The notes under the pieces: generated by a model
The model's database searches: none
Told to the model about the DNA's origin: nothing
The model's input: only the letters and a program-made list of their open reading frames with translations
Part shown: positions 42,660-53,495 of the stretch, in pieces
How the letters are laid out: each line of letters begins with the position of its first letter
Numbering within the stretch: the stretch's first letter is position 1
Made by a program: the position numbers and the translations under genes
From: Ancistrus triradiatus
Lineage: Eukaryota; Chordata; Actinopteri; Siluriformes; Loricariidae
NCBI GenBank assembly: GCA_025084515.1
Contig: JAJAGP010000249.1
Coordinates: forward strand, 372,001 to 436,000
Length of the DNA stretch: 64,000 nucleotides
Direction of reading: 5' to 3'

Positions 42660-44118
42660 TATTGCTAAGGGACAAACGTTGGAACAACATAAACATCTGT
42701 TTGATTCCCTGGTTCAATGCGTAGAGGCGCTCCGGACTCACCAGGGGGCACAACAGACACAGCTCACCCAGATGCCACAAGGAAACCTCTAATCAGCTCC
42801 AGCTCACGGCGCCACCTAGCGCACAACAGGTGTCAAAGCCTCCACCCTCTAACCTGTGCAGTGAGTACAATACCGTTTCTCTGAACAAACCTGAAAAATT
42901 TGATGGAAATCCCAATTAATGTAAGGGTTTTTTGCTTCAGTGTAAAATTTGTTTTACTAACTCGCCTCCGAGCACAGATGGTGCTCACATCGCATTCATT
43001 ATTTCATGTCTGTCCGGTAAAGCACTGGAGTGGGCCACTGCTGTCTGGCCTCAGGTTAAATCAGAGTCCTGCGACAGGTTTAAGGGGAGTTTGCAGTCTG
43101 TCTTCGATCAACCGCTTCAAGGTTGTTCACAGGGAGAACTCCTAATGAAGCTACACCAAGGGAATCATACCGTGGCTGACTATGCCCTGGAATTTTGGAC
43201 TCTAGCTGCAGGGAGCAGATGGAACGTACCTGCTCTCCTCATTGCGTTTCGTAACAACCTGAACGTTGAGGTACTTACTGAATTGGCGTGTAGAGAGGAG
43301 GGATTATCCCTGGAGGAGCTCATTAATCGAGCCTTATGCATCGACCGGCTCCTGATAAATCTACCACGACGACCATCAGGGTCCTCACTCTACCCAGGTG
43401 TCTATCACCAAGGTACCCGAATCTCATCCTATCAGAGACACCAGTCCTGCACCAGAGCCCATGCAATGTGACTCTACCCGGCTATCCCCCCGAGGAACAT
43501 GAATGCAGACAATGTGGGGGTTTGTGTCTGTACTGTGGTTCTCCCAACCACAAAATTAAGGAGTGTGAACTTCGGCCATCCAGCTCGTCAATCTCGACTC
43601 CACACCGGTTGAGTAGATCTTCTTTGAGACTAGTGACAAGATCTTTCATGCTACCCGTTACACTTACACACTTTTCGAATAATGGTGTTTTCCTAGCATT
43701 AATCGACTCAGAAACCCAGAGTAACTTCATCAGTGCACAACTCACCAATGAACTGAAGATCCCCACCACTCCACTCCCCCAGAAGCTTCTGTCTGCCGTG
43801 GATGGCAATCCAATAGAGGAGGGCGTGGTCTTAGCACTCACAGAACCCATCATCCTTTATGCCAGTGCACTACACAAGGAGAGCATTCAACTTTCCGTTC
43901 TTCAGTCCTCAGCCTATCCTGTTATTTTGTGTCTACCCTGGCTACAGAAACATGATCCCACAATATCATGACAGGCACAGGAGATAACCCAGTGGTCCCC
44001 ACACTGTTTAAACCATTGCCTTGAATATCCGACCCTGGCCCTGGCCTCCACCACCGTTGAAAGCCCAAACATCACTACACACCTCGAACTCCCCAAAGAA
44101 TACCAGGATCTTAAGGAG

Positions 44119-45000
44119 GTGTTCAGTCATAAAAGAGCCACAGTTCTTCCCCGCCACAGGAGCTACGATTGCGCCATTGATCTCCTAGAAGAGGCCACTC
44201 TGCCTAGGTCTAGGGCCTATCCACTCAGCCAGGAGGAGGAGCAGGCCATGGAGGATTATGTCAAGGAATCCCTGGCACAAGGATTCATTTGTCCGTCCAC
44301 ATCACCCGCCACCTCTGGTTTTTTTCTTTTTAAAAAAGAAGGATGGGGGCCTTAGACCCTGCATAGACTATCGAGGTCTAAATCGGTGCATTAAAAGCTA
44401 TCCATATCCTCTTCCCTTTGTTCCCGCCATGCTGGCCATGCATGCGCAGCACCTACAGTTTGGATGAATGGAAAACAGCCTTTATCACCATGAAGGGACA
44501 CTATGAGTACCTGGTGATGCCGTTTGGACTCTCGAATGTGCCCTCAGTATTTCAGGAATTTATCAATGACGTGTTGAGGGACATGCTGGGCAGGTTCGTT
44601 ATCACATACATCGATGATATGTAGATGCTCAGGGACCCCAAGCTTTTTCCAATAGCCTACTTTTCTCATAAACTTACCCCAGCAGAAAGAAATTATGGCA
44701 TTGGAGACAAGGAACTCTTGGCCATTAAACTGGCTGGAAGAAGCTAACCATCCTTTTTTGGTTCTGACAGATCATAACCTAGAGTATCTGAAGAATGCCA
44801 AGAGACTCAATTCCAGACAAACCAGATGGTCCTTGTTCTTCTCTCACTTTAGGTTCACCATCCCTTATCACCCGGGAACACGCAACACCAAGGCGGACGC
44901 TTTGTCTCACACGTATTGTAAGGAAAAACTGGGGCAGGAAGTGGAGGCCTCCAAACAGATCCTCGCAACTGGGATCGTTGTAGCTCCCATATGATGGGAG
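44119..45000 (+). pseudogene. gypsy reverse transcriptase and RNase H remnant
   Basis: RT begins at YDCAIDLLEEATLPRSRAYP. A frameshift occurs at the A-run near 44332-44338 (FFLFKKEGWG moves to FFFLKKKDGGLRPCIDYRGL). PLPFVPAMLAMHAQHLQ then jumps to DEWKTAFITMKGHYEYLVMP, deleting the segment that carries the first catalytic aspartate (the LDLRSAYN-type block). The YIDD motif is intact but followed at once by a stop (TAG) and by a second deletion leading to RNase H pieces (AYFSHKLTPAERNYGIGDKE, then LVLTDHNLEYLKNAKRLNSR and GTRNTKADALSH). It is inactive by several independent lesions. Confidence 0.85.
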
Positions 45001-45115
45001 ATCGAGGAGGAGATCGACAGGGCGGGTCAGCCCAGTCCTGCAGAATGTCCCTTAGGACTCTGGTACGTCCCTGCCGAGCGTCGAGCACGCCTCATCAGTT
45101 GAGGCACATTCTTCA

Positions 45116-46165
45116 TTGGCTTCCGGGCATCCTGGAGAGACTCACACTCAGCAACTCATTTCAGCCAAATACTGGTGGGAGCACATGCACAAAGACATTC
45201 ACAAATGTATCGCTTCCTGCACCACATGTGCTCAATGCAAGGTTACCAGATCACTTCCGGCAGGTAAACACCCACATCGCCGTGGACTTTGTCACTGACC
45301 TCCCAGAATCTCACGGCTACACTACCATACTCACTATAGTCGATCGTTTTTTCAAGAGGGGTGCGCTTCATCCCATTTTTCTCCATCCCCAATGCCTTCC
45401 AGACTGCAGAGAGCCTCTTCCAGCACGTTTCTTTGGTATTCCAGAAGACATTGTCTCAGATCAAGGCCCACAGTTCATTTCACAAGTATGGATAGAATTT
45501 TTTGAAAGGTTGGGAGGCAGGGTCAGCCTAACCTCAGGCTATCACCCACAGTCCAACGGACGGTGTGAATGTGCCAACCAGGAACTTGGTAAATTCCTGA
45601 GGATTTACTGCCATCAGAATCCCTCCGACTGGTATGACTTCCTTGCCTGGGCTGAGATAGCTCAGAACTCATTAGTCAGTTCATCTACGGGACTCCTTAC
45701 CAATGTATCTTAGGTTATCAACCCTCCATAGTGCCATGGACCCCCACACCATCTGACGTCCCAGCTGTCGACCAGTGGATGCACAGGAGTGAACAAGTTT
45801 GGAAGCAAACTCACCAACACATCCAGAGGGCCCTGAAACGTCACAAACTCCTAGCTGATCATCGTTGAGGGGAGACCACTATCTATTCACCAGGAGATAG
45901 GGTTTGGTTCTCTACTAAGGACTTCAGAAACTCTGAGGGAAGTAAAAAACTTAATGCCAGATACATTGGCCCATATAAGGTAGTGAAACAAATCAATGAG
46001 GTAACCTACAGGCTTGATCTTCCCCAGCATTCTAGAATAAGTAACTCATTCCATGTTTCTCTTTTTAAACCATTCATTGCAGACCCCTTGGACCAGGTCT
46101 CTTCGGACACCCATCCAGAAACCCCAGAGGAAGACCCAAGAAAAGTTTGTCGATCTCCAACCTAA
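45116..46165 (+). pseudogene. gypsy integrase remnant
   Basis: The HHCC zinc-binding part reads HPGETHTQQLISAKYWWEHM, then CIASCTTCAQC (45116-45298). The catalytic core follows in another frame (44991-45713) with HIAVDFVTDLPESHG (first D), GIPEDIVSDQGPQFIS (second D) and YHPQSNGRCECANQELGKFL (glutamate). The C-terminal module reads ARYIGPYKVVKQINEVTYRL and DLPQHSRISNSFHVSLFKPF, the GPY-type domain of gypsy integrases. Frame breaks lie at about 45240, 45712 and 45866 (TGA). DDE residues are all present. Confidence 0.85.
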
Positions 46166-46244
46166 GCTCCAGCCAAAGACCAGAGACCTCAGAACATCCA
46201 AGGATCCACCTACTGGATCATCCTTGCTCCGACTCGGACTCTTT

Positions 46245-46440
46245 GGAGGGGGGTAATGTCACCCCACACGACCCGCATGCTCAGTCTTCTTTCAGATCCC
46301 TTCAATGGACTACCACTATGGAGGATCCGGACTCCAACTACCATGAGTCTCCTGCCAATCGCTTTCCTGCACGGACCAATCCGGGACACTCAGTGAGATC
46401 ACCGTCACCTGAGTACTGATCTCACACACCTCGCATTACA
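46245..46440 (+). repeat. Polypurine tract and 3' LTR remnant
   Basis: GGAGGGGGG at 46245-46253 is the polypurine tract. The LTR begins TGTCACCCC at 46257. About 180 bp follow before the sequence becomes AT-rich flank. The LTR end seen at 41277 is not found here. Confidence 0.6.
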
Positions 46441-46881
46441 GTAATTATGTAAATTAACTTTTTATAAATTTCATATTTTAATCCTTTCACGTATTAATCC
46501 TTGCTATTTTTAATCAGTTAATTTATGACCAGTTACCAGCTAAATGTAGTAAACCAATCATTTCATGCAGTAGGGCTTACATTTCACCCATGTCAGTCCT
46601 AATATTAGCTTAGGACTAACATGCTATATATTCTCATGTATCGTTCAAGAGCTCTTAACTATTCCATTTGCATTTCTTTAAAAGTTTAAAAGAAGTTAAA
46701 CCAACAGCTAATACTATTTGCTCATTGAGTTGCAGACAAAGTTTCCGATTGTTCATGGTAAGATGTGAAATGGAATTTGGATAGGTAAGTGGATAGGCCC
46801 TGTCCCCCCCGATATCAGATGAGTGAATGACGTTAATATAGGACCCGATAACAATACAAGATCGGTTCAGGCCCATCTCTA

Positions 46882-47868
46882 CTTCCTCAATTCTCAGTGT
46901 AAATATATTCTGTATTTCACTTCTCTGTCTTCTTGTTGACACAGACCTCTCCCCATCACTTAACCAGCTCATCTGTCTCTCACTCCCTCTCAATGACGCT
47001 CAGTACTTAACCACACCATTTCTACCATCTGAGCTTCCTTCTCTCTCTCTCTCTCTCTCTCTAAGACACACAATGGGTATATTACAACTTCCTATACACT
47101 ACACAACTCTAATTAGAGTGACAAACAAAACTACTGAGGTCTGGAATGGTTTGTTTCTGCCTCACACATCGAACCAAGTGTTCTCATCATTTAGACATGA
47201 ATAGATGTGAATCAAAGGGAAAGTTGTACATTTGCTCTCAGGTGTTTAAGTGTTTTGTTTTGTTTCACTCACCTGGAAATTCATAACACAACCAAACCCT
47301 TTTGTACTGGTGCCCCCCCCCCAACCCCATCTGTCTGTCTGTCTGTCTGTCTGTCTGTGCGTGTGTGTCTCTCTGTCTCTCACTCACTCACTCACTCACT
47401 CTCATTACTGTGATAATGGGGAGTGTTAATGATATTTTGGAAGGCTGAAGCGGAACTGAATTCTGGAGAGCTCTAGAGGGACAGATCATTAATGATATCT
47501 ACAGTCAAGGCGGTTCTGGCTTTCCTCTAGGCATGTTATGAGCTCATTTTGAGAGGAGAAAATTAGATAATGTTAATATAATTTGTGCTCCTCATTAAAC
47601 ATGTATGCAGTAGTTCCAATAGTTCAAAACTATGATCAAAGTACATGTGAATACTGACTTATACTTTGACAGAGATTTAAACAGAAAATGCTACAGGTGT
47701 TACCAAAGGTATTGGAAGGTTTGAACTGTCATAAGTTGAGTTCCACTAAAAAGGGATTCCATTTCAAACTTCAAAATTGCAACAAAACACAGTGCATGAT
47801 GCTTTAATATGATGCATAATTTAGCAAGCTTTCTGACAAACCGCACAGTTGTTTACAGATGTCAGATT
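46882..47868. other. Gap with (CT)n and CTGT repeats
   Basis: (CT)n at 47039-47062, CTGT repeats at 47331-47358 and CTCA repeats at 47380-47401. No gene. Confidence 0.55.
47331..47401 (+). repeat. Compound (CTGT)n/(CTCA)n microsatellite
   Basis: About seven CTGT units, a short GT/CT stretch and then five CACT units. Confidence 0.95.
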
Positions 47869-47870
47869 TA

Positions 47871-48405
47871 CAAAACTGTACAAGTCTTAGGCCAATACTA
47901 GACCAGACATACCATTGTTTTAGCTATGGTATAATGACTACCTCTCATTATTTCTCAGTCTTTTTATTAGAATACAAATTTGGGAAATGAAAATTTTGCA
48001 TTTTGTATTAAAAATATCAACTAATCTGAAAAACAACTTCTATAGGCTACAGTGGCAAGTATTCAGTGTTACTGCCCCTTACACCTGAGCAACAGCAGAA
48101 TCTGGCAGCTTCATCGGAATGCCAAGTTGACACTTCTACAGTATGAGGAAGCTTGGTCAGGAATGGACTTTTTTGGAAGAGTAGGAGCCAAGAAACTGTT
48201 TTCAGAAGTAGAACGGGGTGAAAATGCTAAGAACTACTAAAGCTCACAAAGACTGAAATGAAGCTCAGTGGAAAACAGTATTATGGAATGACGTACCCAA
48301 GTTTGAAATTTTTGGTCCAATCAATGACAAAATGTTAAATATGGTCATTATACAATTGCTAACATAACAAATCTATTGGTGGCCTAAAACTTTTGCAGAG
48401 TATTG
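47871..48405 (+). mobile_element. Family F short Tc1-derived element
   Basis: The left end CAAAACTGTACAAGTCTTAG and the reversed right end CAATACTCTGCAAAAGTTTT (then AGGCCACC) are similar inverted repeats flanked by TA at 47869-47870 and 48406-48407. The 535-bp element keeps a central scrap of transposase (48052-48240 and onward): a TALKLTKTEMKLSGKQYYGM-like stretch in shifted frames followed by FEIFGPI. It is non-autonomous. Confidence 0.75.
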
Positions 48406-48407
48406 TA

Positions 48408-49180
48408 TATTGGGGAACAAAACATATTGTTTTAAAGCTGCTCCACAAAAGGTCAAGTTAAGACCCCAAATGAACATGCAGCAACAACTTGCTGTGAACT
48501 GGCAACAACAATTTAGAGAGAAATGTATTCAAAACAGGAACAGTACTTTTGTTCAGGATCAACCAACTGATAGGTCAAACAACGTGTAATAATCTTCCAA
48601 CCATAAGAGAGATGTACTTCAAGAAACCCAAGCCAGCACAGGACCGAAGCATCTCTGCTTGTTCATTTCACCACTACCTTGATCTTCAAATTGATGGAAA
48701 GGGCAGTTAATCTAGTCACATTTAATGAGATCTACACACAAACACACTCGTATAAACACACCCATCTCCTGCTGCTGCTTCGGTAATGGGGAGTATTCAA
48801 GCTCAGCAGCTCAGAATCCTTTAATCAGAGGCCGGACCGGTGCATTTGACATTCAGGGGGCGATGACCTCCTGTCTGCCCCAGTGGGGTGTAAGCACCTG
48901 CAGCAGGAAAGAGACACAGAGGAACCGGGGTATCCGAACACCCACAGAGGAGGAGTCAACCCCACTAACAGGCCCCATGCTGGCTCGTGCCAAGTCACTC
49001 ACTATTAAATATACATAGAATGCAGAGAGGAGGAAAAATACATCCATTGGCCCCTATCTCCAAAGTCCTCATACATATTTCACACACAAGTTTTCTGCTC
49101 CCGCTCTCACAATTCTTATTTCTGTCTCGGTGTATGTTAGTAAGTACACAAGCATGCAAGTTAATGTGCACATGTCTATA

Positions 49181-49181
<1 letters not shown>
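48408..49181. other. Gap with a GC-richer block
   Basis: 48770-48990 is GC-richer than its surroundings and holds a 97-codon frame without recognisable motif or splice sites. No gene is called. Confidence 0.4.

Positions 49182-49258
<77 letters not shown>
49182..49258 (+). repeat. (AT)n microsatellite, ~38 units
   Basis: An uninterrupted AT tract, the longest pure AT run in the window and self-complementary, so it can extrude as a cruciform. Confidence 0.98.
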
Positions 49259-49261
<3 letters not shown>

Positions 49262-49829
49262 GCTTCACTTTTACACACAGGAGTGGCTGTCCTCTTTTTC
49301 TCATTCACTCAATTTCCTCCTTTCGAAGGGCGGGTGAGTCTAGTCCCTGCAATCTAAAAATAGATCCTACAAGCAACACTCACACACTGCTCTTCTCACT
49401 GCAGAGCTCTCACTTCACACACAGCCATAAACATAGCGCTGCATCTCTCTTCAAACACAAACAAAAACAGTTCACCGTACTGTATATTCATTACAATAAC
49501 ATGCAGCTCTCTCCCACTGGGTTATACAACACGTTCTGTTTGGTCTTGTTTTCAATTCATTCCCACTGTGATTTAGCAATTCATCTTCTAGCATCCTCAT
49601 CTGGTGTTAAAACGAATAATACTGAGCCACTAAAATTAGACAGATACACTCCCTATCTCAAGGGCATTTCTACACTACTTGTTACTGGGGCACACACAGA
49701 ATTAAGAGGGGCATAGCTGTAATCCCAGTCAGTATTACAGCCACTAATGTGTATCGGGTAAAAAGCCTGTTTTAACACTAAAGTGGCCGTTACTCTGTCA
49801 TGGATGAGAAATCGAGAACATATAAACAC
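49259..49829. other. Gap, nothing recognised
   Basis: An open plus frame runs through it, but only because it enters from the AT repeat. No motif seen. Confidence 0.4.
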
Positions 49830-50239
49830 TAAAGTATGATAAAGATTATTGTATCGTGATAAATTTTGTTTATCGTGATAGATGACATGCTTTTCTGAGC
49901 ATATCGAGGATATCGTCAGGGCTCCAAGAACACTGACCAACTGCATGTTTCATTACAAAGAGTGTAATTAGCCCCTGTTAAACTGGATGAATTGCAGCAC
50001 ATTTTGAATATAAATCACTTTACTAGGTATGGGGACAATATTTGAATAGTAGTGGGACAAAAAAAAGTATTTAGTCAGCCACTGATTGTACAAGTTCTCC
50101 TACTTAGAAAGATGAGAGAGGTCTGTAATTTTCATCATAGGTACACTTCAACTATGAGAGACAAAATGAGACAAAAAAAATCCAGGAAATCACATTGTAG
50201 GATTTCTAAGAATTTAATTGTAAATCATGGTGGAAAATA

Positions 50240-51827
50240 CAGTGGTGCTTGAAAGTTTGTGAACCCTTTAGAATTTTCTATATTTCTGCATAAATATGAC
50301 CTAAAACATTCACAACAAGACCTAAAAGTAGATAAAGAGAACCCAGTTAAAACAAATGAGACAAAAATATTATGCTTGGCCATTTATTTTTTGAGGAAAA
50401 TGATCCAATATTACATACTAGTGAGTGGAAAAAAAGTATGTGAGCCTCCTCTAGGATTAGCAGTTAATTTGAAGATGAAATTAGAGTCAGTTGTTTTCAA
50501 TCAATGGGATGACAATCAGGTGTGAGTGGGCACCCTGTTTTATTTAAAGAACAGGTATCTATCAAAGTCTGCTCTTCGCAAAACACATGTTTGTGGAAGT
50601 GTATCATGGCACGAACAAAGGAGATTCTGAGAGACCTCAGAAAAAAGAGTTGTTGATGTTCATCAGGCTGGAAACCATCTCTAAAAACTTTGGACTCCAC
50701 CCAATCCACAGTCAGACAGATTGTGTACAAATGGAGAGAAAATTCAAGACCATTGTTACCCTCCCCAGGAGTGGTCGACCAACAAAGATCACTCCAAGAG
50801 CAAGGCAAGTAATAGTTGGCGAGGTCACAAAGGACCCCAGGGTAAATTCTAAGCAACTGAAGGGCTCTCTCACATTGGCTAATGTTAATGTCATGAGTCC
50901 ACCATCAGAAGAACAATGAACAACAATGGTGTGCATGGCAGGGTTGTGCAAGGAAAAAGCCACTGCTCTCCAAAAAGAACATTGCTGCTCATCTGCAGTT
51001 TGCTAAAAATCACGTGGAACAAGCCAGAAGGCTATTGGAAGAATGTTTTTGGGTGGACGGATGAAGAAAAGTGTTATGTATGGAAAAAGAAAAAAAAAAC
51101 ACTGCATTCCAGCATAAGAACCTTATCCAATCTGTGAAACATGGTGGTGGTAGTATCATGGTTTGGGCCTGTTTTGCTGCATCTGGGCCAGGACGGACAA
51201 CTGGTTGAACAATGAATTCTGAATCATATCAGAGAATTCTAAAAGAAAATGTCAGGACAATCTGTCCATGAACTGAATCTCAAGAGAAGGTGGCTCATGC
51301 AGCAAGACAACAACCCTAAGCACACAAGTCGTTCTACCAAAGAATGGTTAAAGAAGAATAAAGTTCATGTTTTGGAATGGCCAAGTCAAAGCCCTGACCT
51401 TAATCCAATCGAAATGTTGTGGAAGGACCTGAAGTGAGCAGCTAATGTGAGGAGGAAACCCACCAACATCTCAGAGTTGAAGCTGGTCTGTATGGAGGAA
51501 TGGGCTAAAATTCCTCCAAGCCGGTTGTTGCAGGACTGATCAACAGGTACAGGAAACGTTTAGTTTGCAGTTATTGCTGCACCAGGGGGGCAGACAACTG
51601 AAAGCAAAGGTTTCACATACTTTTGCCACTCAGTAATATATGTAATATTGGATCATTTTTCTCTCCACAAATAAATCATTCAAGTATAATATTTTTGTCT
51701 CATTTGTTTAACTGGGTTCTCTTTATCTACGTTTATGAATTGTGTGAAAATCTGATGATGTTTTAGGTCATATTTATGCAGAAATATAGAAAATTCTAAA
51801 GGGTTCACAAACTTTCAAGCACCACTG
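50240..51827 (+). mobile_element. Family A Tc1-like transposon A5, inside B5
   Basis: The ends CAGTGGTGCTTGAAAG and (reversed) CAGTGGTGCTTGAAAG are the best matched pair of any A copy here, flanked by TA at 50238-50239 and 51828-51829. Inner motifs are present near 50437 and 51611. Many small indels scatter through the coding part. Confidence 0.93.
50606..51605 (+). pseudogene. Family A transposase remnant (A5)
   Basis: It begins ATGGCACGAACAAAGG. One-base changes near 50630-50660 (GAGAGACCTCAGAAAAAAG) break the frame early and part of the first helix-turn-helix (the KGYK stretch) is deleted. The A-run that is short in A1 and A3 is intact here. The D..E region is damaged (GGACGGATGAAG jumps to AAAAGTGTTATG, losing the ETKIELFGL stretch). 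The C-terminal frame 51249-51437 keeps LMQQDNNPKHTSRSTKEWLK (the aspartate changed: DNNPKH for DNDPKH) and NPIEMLWKDLK. Confidence 0.8.
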
Positions 51828-52300
51828 TAGAACTTTTTGGTAAAAACTCAACTGGAGAAAGAAGAATGCTGAGTTGCACCCCAAGAACACCATACCTACT
51901 GTGAAGCATGGGAGCGGAAACATCATGCTTTGGGGATGTTTTTCTGCAAAGGGGACAGGACGACTGATCCGTGTTAAGGGAAGAACAAACAGGGCCATGT
52001 ATCGTGAGATTTTAAGCCAAAACCTCCTTCCATCAGTGACAGCATTGAAGATGGAATGTGGCTGGCTCTTCCAGCATGACAATGATCCCAAACACACTGC
52101 TTGGGCAATGAAGGAGTTGCTCCACAAAAAGCATTTCAAGGTCCTGGAGTGGCCTAGCCAGTCTCCAGACCTCAACCCCATAGAGAATGTGTGGAGGGAG
52201 CTTGTCCAGCGACAGCCCCAAAACCTCACTGCTCTAGAGGAGATCTGCATGGAGGAATGAGCCAAAATACCAGCTACAGTGTGTGCAAACCTGGTGAAGA
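51828..52300 (+). pseudogene. Family B transposase C-terminal remnant (B5)
   Basis: The frame 51874-52260 is open for 128 codons and reads HPKNTIPTVKHGSGNIMLWG, FQHDNDPKHTAWAMKELLHK (second aspartate) and LNPIENVWREL (glutamate). The N-terminal half was lost before or during A5 insertion. The CGA codon at 51961-51963 is intact. Confidence 0.85.
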
Positions 52301-52672
52301 CTTACAGGTTTGACATTTGACCTCTGTGATTGCCAACAAAGGTTATGTTACAAAGCATTGAGTTGAACTTTTGTTATTGACCAAATACTTATTTTGTACC
52401 ATGATTTACAATTAAATTAATTAAAAATCCTACAATGTGATTTCCTGGATTTTTTTCTCATTTTGTCTCTCATAGCTGAAGTGTATCTATGATGAAAATT
52501 ACAGACCTCTCTCATCTTTCTAAGTAGGAGAACTTGCACAATCAGTGGCTGACTAAATACTTTTTTGCCCCACTGTATTTTGTCACATGTATCATGATAA
52601 ATATTGTGCAACGTGAAAAAGTCTTTAATTATCGTAATATAATGTTTTTTACAATATCGCCAACCCCTAGTG

Positions 52673-53168
52673 TATGTGCATTTTCTTGAACAAATAAAAA
52701 CAGAAACAATCTAATCCTCTGCAGTATAACACTATCATTAGCCAAAATAGCATCCACCTGATGCTCCGTTTCCTTTTGCTCTCTGTTGTAGTATCTCTGT
52801 TTCCTTCGTCCTGTTTTTGCCTCTTATCCACAAATAAAACTACATCTGAAATTTTGATTTGTCTTTGCAACCATCATGCTAGCTAGATAACACAGAATTG
52901 CAATGTGAGTAGTCTACAGTTATATTGGCTATATTATGATTCATTTTACATCCTTTTATCAATGCCCATTTTACTAGCTGGCATAAATAAAGCTTTTGCT
53001 AATGTAATGGATGCAATTGATAATTTAATTCCAACCTTTGCTTTAGTTGTCTAATATGTATTTTTTGGTAAGTTATACAGTTAGAAGCGGCTAGCCAAAT
53101 CATTTATCTATGGGCTGACATTACCTTCACTGCAGTGTGACTTTCTTTTAATATTTACATATGTCCAT
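52673..53168. other. Gap, nothing recognised
   Basis: Between two hAT-like L copies. No exon or tandem repeat seen. Confidence 0.45.
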
Positions 53169-53487
53169 TATTGGTGGCAAAAATATTATATCCTGATATT
53201 GAAAGACATTTTCACGCTATACGATACTTATCATGATACATGTGATCACAGACAAAATGCATCAGTACTGACAAATTCTTAAAAACTACTACTCAAATAT
53301 TATTACTTACTTAGTAAAGTGATTTATAATCAACATGTACTGCACTTCATTCAATTAAACAGGACTAATTACACTCTTTATAACGAACGTTGGGCAGGTT
53401 CTCAATATGCTCAGGAAATCATATTGCCTATCATGATAATAAAATGTATCACAATACGATAAAATATTGTTATATTGCCCATCCCTG
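53169..53487 (+). mobile_element. hAT-like non-autonomous element L4
   Basis: The left end is TATTGGTGGCAAAAATAT. The right end, reversed, is CAGGGATGGGCAATATAACA. The flanks ATGTCCAT (53161-53168) and ATGTCAGT (53488-53495) agree at six of eight bases, consistent with an aged 8-bp hAT duplication. It is 319 bp with no coding sequence, in opposite orientation to L2h. Confidence 0.6.
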
Positions 53488-53495
53488 ATGTCAGT

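Larger units (their letters stand above)
41297..43971 (+). pseudogene. gypsy gag and protease region, split by L2
   Basis: The start ATGCAGATGGCAGACG encodes MQMADVQELLYIAIA, interrupted by the L2 and resumed at 42660 (KGQTLEQHKHLF). The frame 42932-43471 contains the gag core (ISCLSGKALEWATAVWPQVK, then ADYALEFWTLAAGSRWN and FRNNLNVEVLTELA). The frame 43336-43971 has the CCHC zinc knuckle CLYCGSPNHKIKEC and the aspartic protease motif ALIDSETQSNFI. The family norm is DSG at the active site, so the glycine is replaced by glutamate. The two frames overlap by a frameshift near 43340-43470. It would not give a working gag or protease. Confidence 0.85.
40972..46440 (+). mobile_element. Decayed Ty3/gypsy retrotransposon with an L2 inside
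   Basis: It is ordered 5' LTR remnant, gag (split by L2 at 41341-42659), zinc knuckle, protease, reverse transcriptase, RNase H, integrase and 3' LTR remnant, all on plus. The pol order RT-RH-IN is that of Ty3/gypsy. Both LTRs are partial and do not overlap each other: the 5' one keeps its end and the 3' one keeps its start, so no LTR-to-LTR dating is possible. Frameshifts, stops and two internal deletions are present. Confidence 0.85.
40693..46881. mobile_element. hAT-like element containing a gypsy element
   Basis: The left end is TAGTGATGTGCCGATACAG. The right end, reversed, is TAGAGATGGGCCTGAACCGATC. Both fit the TAGNG start of hAT termini and share TAGNGATGKGCC. The flanks are CTTTCTCA (40685-40692) and CTTCCTCA (46882-46889), an 8-bp target-site duplication with one mismatch, the length typical of hAT. 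The element's own sequence is 40693 to about 40970 and about 46440-46881 (roughly 0.7 kb, non-coding). The rest is the gypsy element it later received. Confidence 0.6.
50049..52575 (+). mobile_element. Family B Tc1-like transposon B5, split by A5
   Basis: The left end GTAGTGGGACAAAAAA follows TA (50047-50048). The right end TTTTTTGCCCCACTG precedes TA (52576-52577). B sequence is 50049-50239 and 51828-52575. The region between the left terminal repeat and the first catalytic segment is missing, and A5 sits at the junction. Confidence 0.9.
49830..52672 (-). mobile_element. hAT-like non-autonomous element L2h, split by B5/A5
   Basis: Sequence at 49830-50048 and 52576-52672 together reconstructs, in reverse, the element seen at 53169-53487. 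GAGTGTAATTAGCCCCTGTT and AAATCACTTTACTAGGT match on the left. TTTTGTCACATGTATCATGA and GTGAAAAAGTCTTTAATTATCG match on the right. The right end, reversed, is CTAGGGGTTGGCGATATTG. The left terminus is diverged and its position approximate. Confidence 0.65.

Noticed and set aside
40972..46440. Infectious retrovirus (envelope-bearing)
   Set aside because: No envelope-like frame lies between the integrase and the 3' LTR, and the integrase C-terminal module runs almost directly to the polypurine tract. This fits a gypsy retrotransposon.
48725..49018. 97-codon frame in a GC-richer block
   Set aside because: No splice signals, domain or homologue that I recognise. I left it as part of a gap.
49180..49716. 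178-codon frame beginning with Ile-Tyr repeats
   Set aside because: The start is a translation of (AT)n. The remainder has no motif.
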